Virus record (IMG/VR): IMGVR_UViG_3300008113_000666
Span: 1 to 22,101 of that record
Strand: one strand, 5' to 3'
Length of the DNA: 22,101 nt
DNA from: a virus
The translations under genes and the position numbers were made by a program. Positions 6,096 through 18,153 of this stretch are shown one piece after another (position 1 is the stretch's first letter; every line of letters starts with the position of its first letter). The notes beneath the pieces are model-generated. The model had not been told where the DNA came from. It did no database searches and saw nothing but the letters and a program-made list of their open reading frames with translations.

Positions 6096-7820
6096 TTACA
6101 TGTCAAATATATTTATAGTCAAAGTTAAAGTAGCAGACGGAACTGCCGTAGCGTAAATCTTAACAGATCCGCTGCTACTATCGGTCCTTGGCAGCACGCC
6201 AGCTGTTGCCGCTACTGAAGCGCTTGCATTGTCTGGTATGACGTTTACTATAGATGTAGCGCTTATGTTAGTGTCACTTATGCTTGCTTCATAAAAACCA
6301 GACACAAGAGTCCAAGCCGCTGTAGTTACTGTCTTTCCAGTAACTTGAAGAAGTCTTTTTGTAACAAAAGACAGCGCTCCACTGCCATTTGTACTAAGCA
6401 CCTGCCCATTGGTTCCGTCAGCGGATGGAAGAGTATATGTCGTATTTGCTGAAAGCGCGGCAGGAGATTGTATAGCTATATAATTTGTTCCATTCGTAGT
6501 TGCCTCTCCGAGTCTAATTACAGCCCCAGTTGAACTTGTTCCATTAGCTATGCTTATTCCGTCTTCATCTACGCTAAATATGATATTGTTATCACCGTCT
6601 TTAACACGAAACGCTTGCGAAACCTCATCATCGTCGTAGTCAAGAACTACGTCGACGTTGCCGTTTGATCGGATGAGCAAATCGGCTGGGTCAACCGCCA
6701 AGCTGTTATCAGGGCCGATAGTTGATGTTCCACCGCCAGTAAAACTCAATGTTCCTAATATCGCTGATCCAGCCGTAAGCGTTCCGTTAGCGGTAAAGTT
6801 CCCAGAAGTGCTGATGGACGCGCCGCTCAACGAACCAAGTGCCTGAATGTTGCCAGTGGTGGCTATTGACGACAAAACCAGGTCATTGGCAACACCTATT
6901 GTCAGGGTATCTGTTGTATCGTTAGTTGTTATGGATACGTTTGTATTTGCCGCCGCAACGTTTAGAGTGTCCGTTTTAGAATCTGCTGCTATCGTGTTTT
7001 GTCCAGCCACAGCCACATTGCTGAAAGCATTCTGGTTAACTTCAGCTGTTGTCCCTAAAGAAATAGCGTCTTCAGATACAGCCAATGTTAATGGGGCAGC
7101 AAACGTGAAAGTATATGTATCTGTCTTTGAATCAGCGGCATGAGAAGCGGAAACAACAGTTACCCCGTCAGCAGCATATCCAGCTGCAAGTATGTTTGAA
7201 AAGGCATTTTGATTTACTTCAGCTCCAGTAGAAATGCTGTCTAACTTAGACTTATCTAATGCAGACATAGATCCAGCAGCGCCAGTTGTGGCCGCTGATA
7301 TTGCAACGTTTTTAGTAGTTGTTCCAGTTACAGTTATTGGGGCAGTCCCCGTGACATTGCTAACCCCAGCGGCAGCTGGTGTCTCCCATGTGGCCAGACC
7401 AGTTCCAGAATCCCAAGTAAGAACCTGGTTGTCTGTAGCGGCAACGTCAGACACATCTGATATTGCAGCTAGGTTTATTCCGCTTACGCTGACAGAAGAC
7501 TCTAAGAAAGCGAGAGACACAACCAAACCAGCTTGAGAGGTTACTACCTGTATCTTGTCTCCAGTCTGTAGGTTTATAGCGCCATCAGAAGGTATTACAG
7601 ACCAAGAAGTACGCGCCGCAATAGACTGATAGTTTATCTCGTAGCTAGTCGTGTTGGAAGCCTTATAAAGCTTTACGGTTATAGTGTAGGCAGTCGTAGA
7701 GCTAGAGTTGTATACGCTCAGTGATTTTACAACCGAAGCAACAACGCCACAGGTATACACGTCCTCATTAGAACCGCTTCCTGTTGTATTGTATGCTACT
7801 GATTTATATGAATTTGGCAT
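6096..7820 (-). CDS. Tail fibre protein
   Basis: With the ATG at 7820 the product is 574 residues (MPNSYKSVAYNTTGSG). The frame is open to 7874, but the longer start would overlap the upstream gene by 71 nt, against 17 nt for the chosen one. The N-terminal about 110 residues form a beta domain. The shaft contains fibre motifs such as SALDKSKLDSISTGAEV and two copies of EVNQNAFSN (about 201-209 and 260-268), each followed by a DSKTDT strand. The C-terminal about 90 residues differ in composition and may be the tip. It is a virion adsorption component; no chaperone or enzyme domain is visible. Confidence 0.82.
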   Translation of the reverse strand: MPNSYKSVAYNTTGSGSNEDVYTCGVVASVVKSLSVYNSSSTTAYTITVKLYKASNTTSYEINYQSIAARTSWSVIPSDGAINLQTGDKIQVVTSQAGLVVSLAFLESSVSVSGINLAAISDVSDVAATDNQVLTWDSGTGLATWETPAAAGVSNVTGTAPITVTGTTTKNVAISAATTGAAGSMSALDKSKLDSISTGAEVNQNAFSNILAAGYAADGVTVVSASHAADSKTDTYTFTFAAPLTLAVSEDAISLGTTAEVNQNAFSNVAVAGQNTIAADSKTDTLNVAAANTNVSITTNDTTDTLTIGVANDLVLSSIATTGNIQALGSLSGASISTSGNFTANGTLTAGSAILGTLSFTGGGTSTIGPDNSLAVDPADLLIRSNGNVDVVLDYDDDEVSQAFRVKDGDNNIIFSVDEDGISIANGTSSTGAVIRLGEATTNGTNYIAIQSPAALSANTTYTLPSADGTNGQVLSTNGSGALSFVTKRLLQVTGKTVTTAAWTLVSGFYEASISDTNISATSIVNVIPDNASASVAATAGVLPRTDSSSGSVKIYATAVPSATLTLTINIFDM

Positions 7821-9933
7821 GACTACGAAATAAAGTACGAAATATGGTTCTCTGAACTGGAGTGGCAGAGTCATCTAGGACTTTTATTTCAGTTATACCA
7901 GGGCTGGCCTGAGTAAAGAAATATCCTGTACTTCCTCTAAAGAAAGATCCAGACGTCTCTGTGGTTTCAAGAGCAGCTGACGTGCCACTAAAACCAAACC
8001 TAGTCTTATCTACAACCTTTGTTATTGGCGAAATAGCGTTATAAATGTTGCTTATGTCCCCCTGAACAGCAGATAAACTTCCTTCAAGCGATGTTATGCC
8101 ACTACTTATTGTTTGTGAGTTTGTGGATGTTCTCTGTATAGACGATCCATATATTGTAACCGATCCAGCCGTAGGTGTTATAGAATTTATGGATTTTACA
8201 ACAACGCTATCGTTTGCCACGGTTATAGTGCCAGATGGGCTATACAGCCCATTTACTTCAAGATCTCTCCACTGCCCATCCCTATACACGCTTGTAACTA
8301 TGTGAGACGATGTCGTGGGATTTGTTCCAGGAGCGCAAAACATATCTTTAGATATGCATGACCATTCAACATCTGTTTCCGTAGGGTTTACTCTTAGTAC
8401 CTTTTTATTGTTTCCAGAATATGTTGGAAGTAGGTTTGATCTAGCCTCACCTACATTGGTCGCTCCAGTTCCACCGCTTGATATAGGTACTGTTCCACTT
8501 AAGTAAGCAGTAGTGTCTAGATACCAATTATCTGCGGTAGTTTTTCTAAGGATGCCAGACGTTGCTGTAAGCCCAGATATAGCCGTTAAGTCAGCATCCA
8601 AGGGCTGGGCGTCTGTAATTCCATATCCAGACAGTGTCGTGGGATTCGTTCCAGCGGTAACCCTGCCCTTGGCATCAACAGTAACAGATTTATATGTTCC
8701 AGCCGTCACTCCAGTTGTTGACAAAGAAGTGCTTATGGATGTTGTCCCGCTTCCACTTATATCGCCAGAAAGAGTTATTGTTTGGTTTCCAGTAATATAA
8801 ACAGAGGTATCTAAAGACCATGAGTTTGCACCACCCTTTCTGAGTAATCCACTTGTCCCCGTTAGTGCAGCTATTGCAGCAAGATCAGCGTCATACGCCT
8901 GAACGTCTGTATTTATAACGAGACCAAGAGAGGTGCGTGCTGTAGGAGCGTTCAATCCAGCACTACCCCCATCCCACTTCAGTCTATCTGTAAATGCAGT
9001 ATCCCAGTTAGCTTGAGACGCTGTTGTAGGTATCGAATATCCAGATGTTAGGGTTATAGCTATTGTACCAGACCCAGTTACAGGTGTGTTTGATACAGAT
9101 AGACCAGTTGGCACAGATATACCTACAGATGTCACTGTTCCGTTACCCGTTCCAGCGCTAATGGCAGTTCTAAAGTCAGCAGCAGAAAGCGCACTTACTG
9201 TATTGTCTGCGTTGATCCTTGGAAATGTTATCGTGCTTGGGTTAGTGAGCGTAAACAAGTTCGACCCAACCGTAGTTGCTCCAAGGTTTGTCCTTGCACC
9301 CGTAGCCGTTGTCGCTCCAGTTCCACCGTTGCCTACAGCAACAATTCCAGTTACGTTGGCTGCGTTTCCAGTTATGTTTCCAGTTACTTTCGTTCCAGCA
9401 ACACTAAGTATATAGTCATTGGAAATAGATGTACCATTCCACGTTCCAGTTGTTATTGTTCCAAGAGTCGTTATTGACGCCTGACCAGCATACGTAGAGG
9501 CTATAGAAAACGTGGTTCCCGTTAAAGTTAATCCACTACCAGCCGTATAGGTAGTATTCGTGTCTGTTGCTGACAGGATTCCAGTTGCTGAATCTATTGA
9601 TAAGTTAGTGCCAACTTTTATACCACCAAGAAGCGTACTAGAGGCAATCGGAAGTGTGTAAGATCCGCTTCCAGATCCTATCTCTGTCCAGTTAGCTGCG
9701 TTTTGCCAGTCAGTATTTGCTATTGATGAAGATGTATATATATATGCTTTATCTAAACCAGTAACAACGGCTATAAATCCTTCTGATCTAACTGATGCGC
9801 TAAGAGAGTCTCTGTTTGGTGTCGCCCCAGATATAGTAGCAAAAACACCAAACCCCTTGACCTGATTTCCAGTCACGTCAATTATGGCTTCGTTTGGGTT
9901 GTTGTGCGTTACTAAACCTGGGAATATAGGCAT
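7804..9933 (-). CDS. Long tail fibre protein
   Basis: The 709-residue product has an N-terminal attachment domain (about 1-85, ending NTDWQNAANWTEIG). A Gly/Ser/Thr repeat shaft follows. Phage-fibre signatures include GGTGATTATGARTNLG (203-218), KSVTVDAKGRVTAGTN (415-430), LSGYGITDA (434-442) and a second GGTGATNVGEARSN (487-500). A unit of about 33 residues occurs twice, at 348-380 and 446-478, each with SGLLRK or SGILRK followed by a W-LDT element. The last about 180 residues include a coiled-coil-like stretch (TSLEGSLSAVQGDISNI) and a basic tail. It starts 3 nt after the collagen-fibre stop and overlaps the next fibre by 17 nt. Confidence 0.88.
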   Translation of the reverse strand: MPIFPGLVTHNNPNEAIIDVTGNQVKGFGVFATISGATPNRDSLSASVRSEGFIAVVTGLDKAYIYTSSSIANTDWQNAANWTEIGSGSGSYTLPIASSTLLGGIKVGTNLSIDSATGILSATDTNTTYTAGSGLTLTGTTFSIASTYAGQASITTLGTITTGTWNGTSISNDYILSVAGTKVTGNITGNAANVTGIVAVGNGGTGATTATGARTNLGATTVGSNLFTLTNPSTITFPRINADNTVSALSAADFRTAISAGTGNGTVTSVGISVPTGLSVSNTPVTGSGTIAITLTSGYSIPTTASQANWDTAFTDRLKWDGGSAGLNAPTARTSLGLVINTDVQAYDADLAAIAALTGTSGLLRKGGANSWSLDTSVYITGNQTITLSGDISGSGTTSISTSLSTTGVTAGTYKSVTVDAKGRVTAGTNPTTLSGYGITDAQPLDADLTAISGLTATSGILRKTTADNWYLDTTAYLSGTVPISSGGTGATNVGEARSNLLPTYSGNNKKVLRVNPTETDVEWSCISKDMFCAPGTNPTTSSHIVTSVYRDGQWRDLEVNGLYSPSGTITVANDSVVVKSINSITPTAGSVTIYGSSIQRTSTNSQTISSGITSLEGSLSAVQGDISNIYNAISPITKVVDKTRFGFSGTSAALETTETSGSFFRGSTGYFFTQASPGITEIKVLDDSATPVQRTIFRTLFRSHAKFI

Positions 9934-9936
9934 GGC

Positions 9937-12308
<2,372 letters not shown>

Positions 12309-12309
<1 letters not shown>

Positions 12310-12725
12310 TAAACAGATATATCTTCATTAACCTTGAATGTTCCATACAACCATGTCTGTGATTCAGATGTAGATGTAGATATTGCTTCTATATCATAAA
12401 CGTACATACCAGAAGACACAGTCTTCATTATGGTGTTTGTTACGCCGAATTCAACCTTACCAGTTGTTACTGTTGGAACAATTTTTTTTACCAGCGGACT
12501 TGTATCCTCAGTAGACAGAACTATGGTTGTATCTGCATCACCTGTAGTAGAGTATGCGTTATTTTCGTAATCTGCGGTCCTAACCTCCATTTTAAATGTA
12601 TAAGCATCAGATGGTACGGCAGTCCCCGTAGAATCCTTTAGGTCTATCTCAAGCTTAAAGGTGTCTCCTTTCCTGCAAATGATGTCAACTCTTTTAGAGA
12701 CATCTAGGTTTACTACGTTGCTCAT
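12309..12725 (-). CDS. Small baseplate- or Ig-like structural protein
   Basis: The 138-residue product is beta-rich, with [18 protein letters not shown] near 13-30, YTFKMEVRT, and a C-terminal [14 protein letters not shown]. The pattern KGDTF..EIDL followed by FKMEVR strands resembles the N-terminal domains of phage baseplate upper (BppU-type) and fibre-anchoring proteins; this is a fold-level impression only. It is coupled on both sides, overlapping the portal stop as ATGA and the collagen fibre start as TAATG, which fits an adaptor between portal/tail and fibres. Confidence 0.7.
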
Positions 12726-15208
12726 CTTCCGAGTATTCTTGATATTATTCCAGTGGATATTTCTTGTGCTGCTGCGGCGGCTCGTTCTTGTATCTCCTGA
12801 AGCTCGCCTCTCTTTCCGTCTCTCTGAGATATAAGCTTGCTCTGCTCGACAGCCTGCTTTTTGACTCTTTCGTCTTTTCTGTCCTCCTTCATGTTCTCAA
12901 CGTCCTTTTTGAAAGAGTTATCAGCATCCTTGGCATATGCATAAGCCTCTGCCTTGATCTGCTCTATCTCTTTCTTAAGCTCATGGAGCGCTTGCTCGAC
13001 TTGTATCTTAAGCTGAGCCTCAAGCTGCATCTCCTGCGCCTTTATCTGAGATTGCATCTGAACCTCTTGCATCTTTATCTCAGCGGCTTGTGCAGCAGAC
13101 TGCTGCTGAATCTGAGCCTGCATTTGAGAATTCTGCATGGCTGTTTGTTGCTGAGAAGCCATACGCTTCTTTCTTCTTATGATCAGCAACTTCTCAGCTT
13201 GGTTTATATCCTTCAGCTGTCTTATAGCTATAGCGTCCTCTATATCAAGCTCCTTCTGGGCCAAAGAGATCTGTATGTTGTTCTCAAGGTACTGCTTTTC
13301 AACTTCTTCCATGTCCTTAATCACGGTTATACCGAAGTTAAACATGTACAGATCTGAGAAAGACGAGATGACATCCATATTAGCCGCGCCTATAGCGTTC
13401 TCATAAACCCTATATATAACAGAGTCATTTGGTATTATCTGAATACTCTTTACTATATCGGCACAAATCTTCTTGTACAAAACAAGAGAACAGTTCGTTA
13501 TGTCGTATATAGCATTGTTTCCAGCGCTGATGGCCTGCTGTCTTACGCCAACGAGTTGATCCCCCTTCGGAGAGCTACCGTCCATAGCTTCGTTGATACC
13601 AGTGGTATCGCGGATCATCCTGAGGTAGTGGTTGTAAATACCTATAAGCTCGTTTACATTTCTTATAGTGTTCCCTATCTCTCTGATCGGTGGGTTCTGG
13701 AAGCCTCCCTCTGGGTTCTTGCTTCTATAGTAGAAGACGCCAGTCTGCTCGTATATATCATGCAGCTCAAGCGGTTGCAAATCGCCTCCTTTTCCTAGCT
13801 GGACGTTCTCAAGGCCCTCTATGTCGATTATAATACCGTCTGGCTTTGCTTTTGCTATAGACTGTTGCAACTTCAGATGAGACAACTGTATCTGATCGGC
13901 AAAACCAATACAGCTATCAACCATAGATTTAGGAATCATATCCCTAATGTTCACAGCTGTGGCCGAGTAAGAGAGCGTAGCTCTTGTTATGTCGTGTATA
14001 TTCTTGGGGATGTTTGTTTTTTTTCCGTAAGAAAATATCTTTTGACAACAAATTACCATACAGCCACCATAAACAACTAGATTGTCCATTTTTACTGGAC
14101 TTCTGTCAAAAATAGAATTTTTAGGAGCCTTGTATGAATCTCCTTTATAGTAAAATCCAGTATTTCCGTGTCTGTTTTGCTTTTCTTCAAAATATATAGA
14201 ATCGTTTGAAAGAAATTCAAAATCAAGAACGTCTATCATATACTCGTCATACCCATACTTAACTCTATCTGAACTAGAGTCGAACTTCCTTCTTGTCAAG
14301 TTTGTAAGATCATAGTTGTACATTTTTTGAGCAGACTTCGCTATCTCCTCATAATCCTCTTCTGTAAACTGATCTCCAGCAATTCTTTTAAGCTCTTGTA
14401 TAGACATAGTTTTTACATGTCCAGCATATGTAATGTCAGAAAAATTTGGATCTTCAGTATAACTATGTATGAATTTTGATGGGTCTACATACTCTGTTAC
14501 TATTCCGTAGTTTGGATCGTTGTTTCTTTTTACGACAGCCATGCCAAGCGTGGCTATGTCATTCACATTTCTACGGAATACAGAGTCGTTGAAGTCGCTC
14601 CACTCAAGCGTTAAGTTTGTGGCAATCTGAGCGGCTACTTCTGCGGCGGTCTTTATATTCTGGCCAAAGAATATCTCAGCTTCCTCAAGGGTGTCGGGAA
14701 TAGACTCTGGATCTGCGCCTACAGCCATGCCAGTCTTCTCTTTTATCTGGCTTATCATCTGCTTAGCATTGACAAGCATTTCCATCTTTTTCTTTTGTTT
14801 GTCTTTTTCAGAAGACGACAAAGGGTCGATGGCCTCGACGTTTGGATATGGTGACTGAGATAGTATCTTATTAACTACAATTCTTACGAATTTAGGAAGT
14901 ATAGGAACTGGAGTAAAATCCAGGTTCATCATGCTTCCGTCTCCGTTATTCGGATCGTAAGTGTTAAGCAGCTGGCGATATATTGTGGTGTCCTGTGTTC
15001 CGTTGGCGTAGTCTCTGTTTCTTTCAAATATGGAAAATCTTTTTCTGTATAATGATGAATCCTCATCAAGCTTACCCCATTGCTTATATATGGCCTTGGC
15101 GTACTTTTCCCCATAGGCAATCGTAGCCTTCTCTTCAGCAGAGGCTAGCGGATTGGGGAAGTTTCCAGAGGAAAGTGTAGAGCCTTGTTTTTTTCCGCTT
15201 TTGTACAT
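12722..15208 (-). CDS. Portal protein
   Basis: The product forms the dodecameric DNA-entry ring at the capsid vertex and docks the terminase. From the ATG at 15208 it has 828 residues (MYKSGKKQGSTLSSGN). The frame extends to a TTG at 15238, but that codon lies inside the TATATTTG box, upstream of the expected transcript start. Portal features are a charged helical N-terminus, the segment PILPKFVRIVVNKILSQ, and a long alpha/beta body containing YVDPSKFIHSY and RDTTGINEAMDGSSPKGDQ. A long Gln/Lys/Glu coiled-coil tail of about 150 residues (MQAQIQQQSAAQAAEIKMQ) follows. It is larger than lambdoid portals because of this tail. The neighbour upstream is terminase. Confidence 0.9.
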   Translation of the reverse strand: MYKSGKKQGSTLSSGNFPNPLASAEEKATIAYGEKYAKAIYKQWGKLDEDSSLYRKRFSIFERNRDYANGTQDTTIYRQLLNTYDPNNGDGSMMNLDFTPVPILPKFVRIVVNKILSQSPYPNVEAIDPLSSSEKDKQKKKMEMLVNAKQMISQIKEKTGMAVGADPESIPDTLEEAEIFFGQNIKTAAEVAAQIATNLTLEWSDFNDSVFRRNVNDIATLGMAVVKRNNDPNYGIVTEYVDPSKFIHSYTEDPNFSDITYAGHVKTMSIQELKRIAGDQFTEEDYEEIAKSAQKMYNYDLTNLTRRKFDSSSDRVKYGYDEYMIDVLDFEFLSNDSIYFEEKQNRHGNTGFYYKGDSYKAPKNSIFDRSPVKMDNLVVYGGCMVICCQKIFSYGKKTNIPKNIHDITRATLSYSATAVNIRDMIPKSMVDSCIGFADQIQLSHLKLQQSIAKAKPDGIIIDIEGLENVQLGKGGDLQPLELHDIYEQTGVFYYRSKNPEGGFQNPPIREIGNTIRNVNELIGIYNHYLRMIRDTTGINEAMDGSSPKGDQLVGVRQQAISAGNNAIYDITNCSLVLYKKICADIVKSIQIIPNDSVIYRVYENAIGAANMDVISSFSDLYMFNFGITVIKDMEEVEKQYLENNIQISLAQKELDIEDAIAIRQLKDINQAEKLLIIRRKKRMASQQQTAMQNSQMQAQIQQQSAAQAAEIKMQEVQMQSQIKAQEMQLEAQLKIQVEQALHELKKEIEQIKAEAYAYAKDADNSFKKDVENMKEDRKDERVKKQAVEQSKLISQRDGKRGELQEIQERAAAAAQEISTGIISRILGR

Positions 15209-15235
15209 TAAAAGGCGTATTTGACTATGTTTTGG

Positions 15236-15243
15236 CAAATATA
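15236..15243 (-). promoter_or_regulatory. -7 promoter box before the portal gene (TATATTTG)
   Basis: On the minus strand, 15243-15236 is TATATTTG, a full TAnnTTTG match, just after the terminase stop at 15252. The expected start point near 15232 gives a leader of about 24 nt to the ATG at 15208 and excludes the upstream TTG start. No clear -33 element was found. Confidence 0.55.
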
Positions 15244-15251
15244 ATGAAACA

Positions 15252-17378
15252 TTACCTATGCCACTCTTTCACCTTATATGTCCTGAAAAATACTTTATCC
15301 AAAAACACATCTTTATTCTTTTCAACCTTTGCTTTTTGAGAAGCTAAAAGTGCATATCCAGAGCTTATAGTCAAGTCAAACTTGGTTCTGTTGTTTATGT
15401 CAAAGGCAATCCAGTCTTCAAGTGTTTTATTAAAATACATATTCCCCATCTCAAAGCTATCCGTATTTATTCCTACATGGTTGTGTATATAGTTCTCTAT
15501 AGCTTGAGCGTGCGAGTGAATCACATCTGTGGAATTTGACGGTACGCCTTTGGTCTTTACGTTGGCGTGTGAGTTAGCTGATCTCAGGAATTCGGGCCTG
15601 TCCATAAGGTATTCATCATAACCTCTTTGCTCAAAATATCTAACTATACCGTATTTATTATTTTCAACGAGCAGAGGATACCCATAAAAAAAAGCGCACA
15701 TAAGAACGTCCTCATAAAATATGTTGGCTAAGTCTGGTCTTGAAGCGTACTCAACAACAAACATGTTAGAGGGCCCGTCCATGTTGAACTTGTTATACAT
15801 GTGCAGCGCCCCCTTAGAACCTCTTCCGTCAACCGTAGCGTCAATATCATAGGAGTCAACTCCACCACATCCGAATTCACTATTTGGAGGCGCTTTCTTA
15901 CCCCTAACCTCCTTTATTACATTTCTCCTTTCTGGTGGAGGCATCCACGACACTCTAAATCTTCCGTGTTGGTCTGGAGAGAATATAACCTCCTTGTCTT
16001 TCTCCTTCCACATAAAGTTACCAGACACAACTGGGTTCGGCAACATGTCGTTGTTATGGTCTATCTGCTGATAGATCTTGCCTATATTGAACAAGCTTCC
16101 TTCGATACTGTCTCTGAATGCCTCGTCTTCAGTAAAAGAAAACTGCCTTATAACTTCGTTGAGTTCCCTAGGGTCATGCTTAAGTGATTCTCTTTCGTTC
16201 TTGAGAAACACCTTAGCCCCCATTGTTATCTTCTCTCCGTCAATGCCAATCACCTCGTTCTCTGGATTCTCAACCACAGCATTCCCATAAATATCGAAGA
16301 ATCCTTCAAGAGCTTGATAGGCTGGAATATATATAGAGTATAGACCACTGGATGTTCTTCCGTTGGCGTTACGCTTGCTTGGACTGGACTCGTTCCACAG
16401 CTTCTTATATTCCTTTCCTCCTTTGTCCATCGGATTCACTGTACTTCCAACCAAAGCCTTACCAACTATCTTCTTACCAACTATAAGACAGGTTTTTTCT
16501 ATCCTCCAGGCCTCGCGTATGTCAGATGGCTTCTCCCATTTACCAGCCTCATCCAAGTACAGCATGTGAAGCTTCTCACCGTCATATGCGTTGTTGGTGG
16601 TGTTCTTCCAGTTGACTATGGTGTTCAAGGCGTCCCCCATGCGGGATGTCTTGTTCGTTTTCGTGATTCGCTTAGACGGCTCCCTGAAAGCCAATTCCAT
16701 CCTTGGGTTGGTGGTACCATCCTGGATGGGCTTGAAGAAAAATGGATAATTCTTAAATATATTAACCACCTTCTTCATAAAGATATTCTCCTGAGCGTCT
16801 TTACCAGTCTTAGACTGTATGCCAAGCAGTTTATCTTTTACTTGCGTAGCTTCATCGACAAGTACAGAAGAACATATATTGGTGTAGCCAGAACGACGAC
16901 ACTTAGTATAAAGCTGGCCAAGGCAGCGGTCGTCAACCTCGCAAGCAGCCAGATGAAGAAAGATCTCACGCTGAAATTGTAAGAAGTTTGGATAACCTAT
17001 ATCTATTTTCGTCCACTGCAAAAACATGTAGTTCCTGCCAGTGATATACGTTGGGACACCGTTGTTGTAGAACCACACCCCATCTCTTCTCCTTCTATAC
17101 TCCTCTTCTATATACGGGGAATACTTGTTCCTGAACTCCTGTGGCCTCTCAAGCCACTCGTCCATGGTCTTTATCTTGGAAAGCTCCTGAGGGACCTCAA
17201 GCCTCCTCCAAAATTGCTTATTCTTTGGGAGGTTGTGAAACAGAATGTCTTTCTTCTGCGGTTGCTTAGGCATAACAACAAGAAGCCCATGAAGTTCTAT
17301 TGCCTCTCCATGGGTCCCATTAGGATCGATCTTTATACCTAAATCTTTGTAGTCTTTTACTTCTACTAGCGCACTCAT
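15252..17378 (-). CDS. Terminase large subunit
   Basis: The 708-residue product is the DNA-packaging ATPase-nuclease. The ATPase carries a deviant Walker A, KCRRSGYT (159-166), where KxRxxGxT-like forms replace GxxGxGKT. A Walker B with catalytic Glu lies in MLYLDEAG (272-279), and the coupling motif GSTVN is at 311-315. The C-terminal RNase H-like nuclease has its first acidic residue in GGVDSYDIDA (505-513, D508), a VVEY strand (541-544) and PLLVENN (568-574). A long N-terminal extension (about 150 residues) precedes the ATPase. Its ATG overlaps the thyX stop as ATGA. No small terminase gene is recognised nearby. Confidence 0.92.
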   Translation of the reverse strand: MSALVEVKDYKDLGIKIDPNGTHGEAIELHGLLVVMPKQPQKKDILFHNLPKNKQFWRRLEVPQELSKIKTMDEWLERPQEFRNKYSPYIEEEYRRRRDGVWFYNNGVPTYITGRNYMFLQWTKIDIGYPNFLQFQREIFLHLAACEVDDRCLGQLYTKCRRSGYTNICSSVLVDEATQVKDKLLGIQSKTGKDAQENIFMKKVVNIFKNYPFFFKPIQDGTTNPRMELAFREPSKRITKTNKTSRMGDALNTIVNWKNTTNNAYDGEKLHMLYLDEAGKWEKPSDIREAWRIEKTCLIVGKKIVGKALVGSTVNPMDKGGKEYKKLWNESSPSKRNANGRTSSGLYSIYIPAYQALEGFFDIYGNAVVENPENEVIGIDGEKITMGAKVFLKNERESLKHDPRELNEVIRQFSFTEDEAFRDSIEGSLFNIGKIYQQIDHNNDMLPNPVVSGNFMWKEKDKEVIFSPDQHGRFRVSWMPPPERRNVIKEVRGKKAPPNSEFGCGGVDSYDIDATVDGRGSKGALHMYNKFNMDGPSNMFVVEYASRPDLANIFYEDVLMCAFFYGYPLLVENNKYGIVRYFEQRGYDEYLMDRPEFLRSANSHANVKTKGVPSNSTDVIHSHAQAIENYIHNHVGINTDSFEMGNMYFNKTLEDWIAFDINNRTKFDLTISSGYALLASQKAKVEKNKDVFLDKVFFRTYKVKEWHR

Positions 17379-18007
17379 TTAAATTTAATTGACTCTGAAA
17401 TCACAGGCAGAGCATCTGCAAATATACTCTTTATACATTTTGCTATGTCCTGTATCTCTTTTTGCGCGTGAGAGTCATCTCTTATCTGTATGAAATGTAT
17501 CCAAGATCGGATACTTCCAGTCATATGCAGGGTGGTCTTCGTAGCCATAGGCAGTACGAACCTTGCTGTTTCTCTTGACACCCCAGACTCCAGCAGGTTG
17601 TTGTACAGCTGCTCACATGCTGCAAGAACCATGGCAACCTTGCTATCAAGGACCTGTGAATTCATAGGATCCGTAGATGACTGCCGATTTGACTGAGCTT
17701 GCCAACGGAGCTGCACTGGCTCAAATATCCCTCCCTGAGATACGGCATTTACGTTCTGGTATCTCTGGCTAAATTCTTGAAAGGTGAAACTTCTATGCCT
17801 TAGAAGCTGTATGGCTATCGCTTTACTTGTCTCTATCTCTACGGTCATGTAAGAATGCTCGAAGGGAGACCAGTGCTTGTGCTTGATCAGATACCGTATG
17901 AGCGATTCGTAATCCTCCTTCTTATTCTCGCGAGAGCTAGAAACACGCGCAACCTCAACAATGTGTTCTTCAGCATTGGGGGTAATGGACAAAAGTTTTA
18001 CTTTCAT
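17375..18007 (-). CDS. thyX: Flavin-dependent thymidylate synthase ThyX
   Basis: The 210-residue product methylates dUMP to dTMP using FAD, NADPH and methylene-tetrahydrofolate, supplying thymidine for phage DNA synthesis. The family signature RHRx7S is intact: RHR at 70-72 and Ser at 80 in RHRSFTFQEFSQRY. HWSPFEH (45-51) and the C-terminal SWIHFIQIRDDSHAQKEIQ segment also match ThyX. Length is normal and no residue of the signature is missing. It ends in a 4-nt ATGA overlap with terminase, an unusual partner that suggests joint expression. The ATG at 18007 is the best start; no TAnnTTTG box was found directly upstream, so it may share the promoter of the tRNA block. Confidence 0.95.
   Translation of the reverse strand: MKVKLLSITPNAEEHIVEVARVSSSRENKKEDYESLIRYLIKHKHWSPFEHSYMTVEIETSKAIAIQLLRHRSFTFQEFSQRYQNVNAVSQGGIFEPVQLRWQAQSNRQSSTDPMNSQVLDSKVAMVLAACEQLYNNLLESGVSRETARFVLPMATKTTLHMTGSIRSWIHFIQIRDDSHAQKEIQDIAKCIKSIFADALPVISESIKFK
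17419..17426 (-). promoter_or_regulatory. Possible internal promoter for terminase (TATATTTG)
   Basis: On the minus strand, 17426-17419 reads TATATTTG inside the 3' end of thyX, 41 nt before the terminase ATG. It matches TAnnTTTG fully but lies in coding sequence and has no -33 element, so it may be chance. Confidence 0.3.
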
Positions 18008-18117
18008 TTGATTTATAACCGTGATGGTTTTTTACTTCATTGAATCGTTATTGCAGCTATAATGATGCATTTTTGCTTCATTTGCGTCAACAATCAGGCA
18101 TTATGCTCAAGGGTAAT

Positions 18118-18153
18118 TCCCGAGTTTGGCGCCGTTTTACTCCCGAGTTTGGC
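18118..18153. repeat. 13-bp direct repeat at the 3' end of a tRNA
   Basis: TCCCGAGTTTGGC occurs at 18118-18130 and again at 18141-18153, 23 bp apart. The second copy covers the CCA end and the next base of the last tRNA of the array; the first copy lies just downstream. This looks like a duplicated tRNA 3' junction, possibly a recombination scar. Confidence 0.55.

Noticed and set aside
12764-13357. Long plus-strand open frame rich in Leu/Ser opposite the portal tail
   Set aside because: It is the antisense shadow of the Gln/Lys/Glu coiled-coil codons of the portal gene and has no promoter or start context.
15209-15238. Longer portal start at TTG 15238
   Set aside because: The TTG is part of the TATATTTG promoter box and upstream of the expected transcript start; an in-frame ATG follows at 15208.
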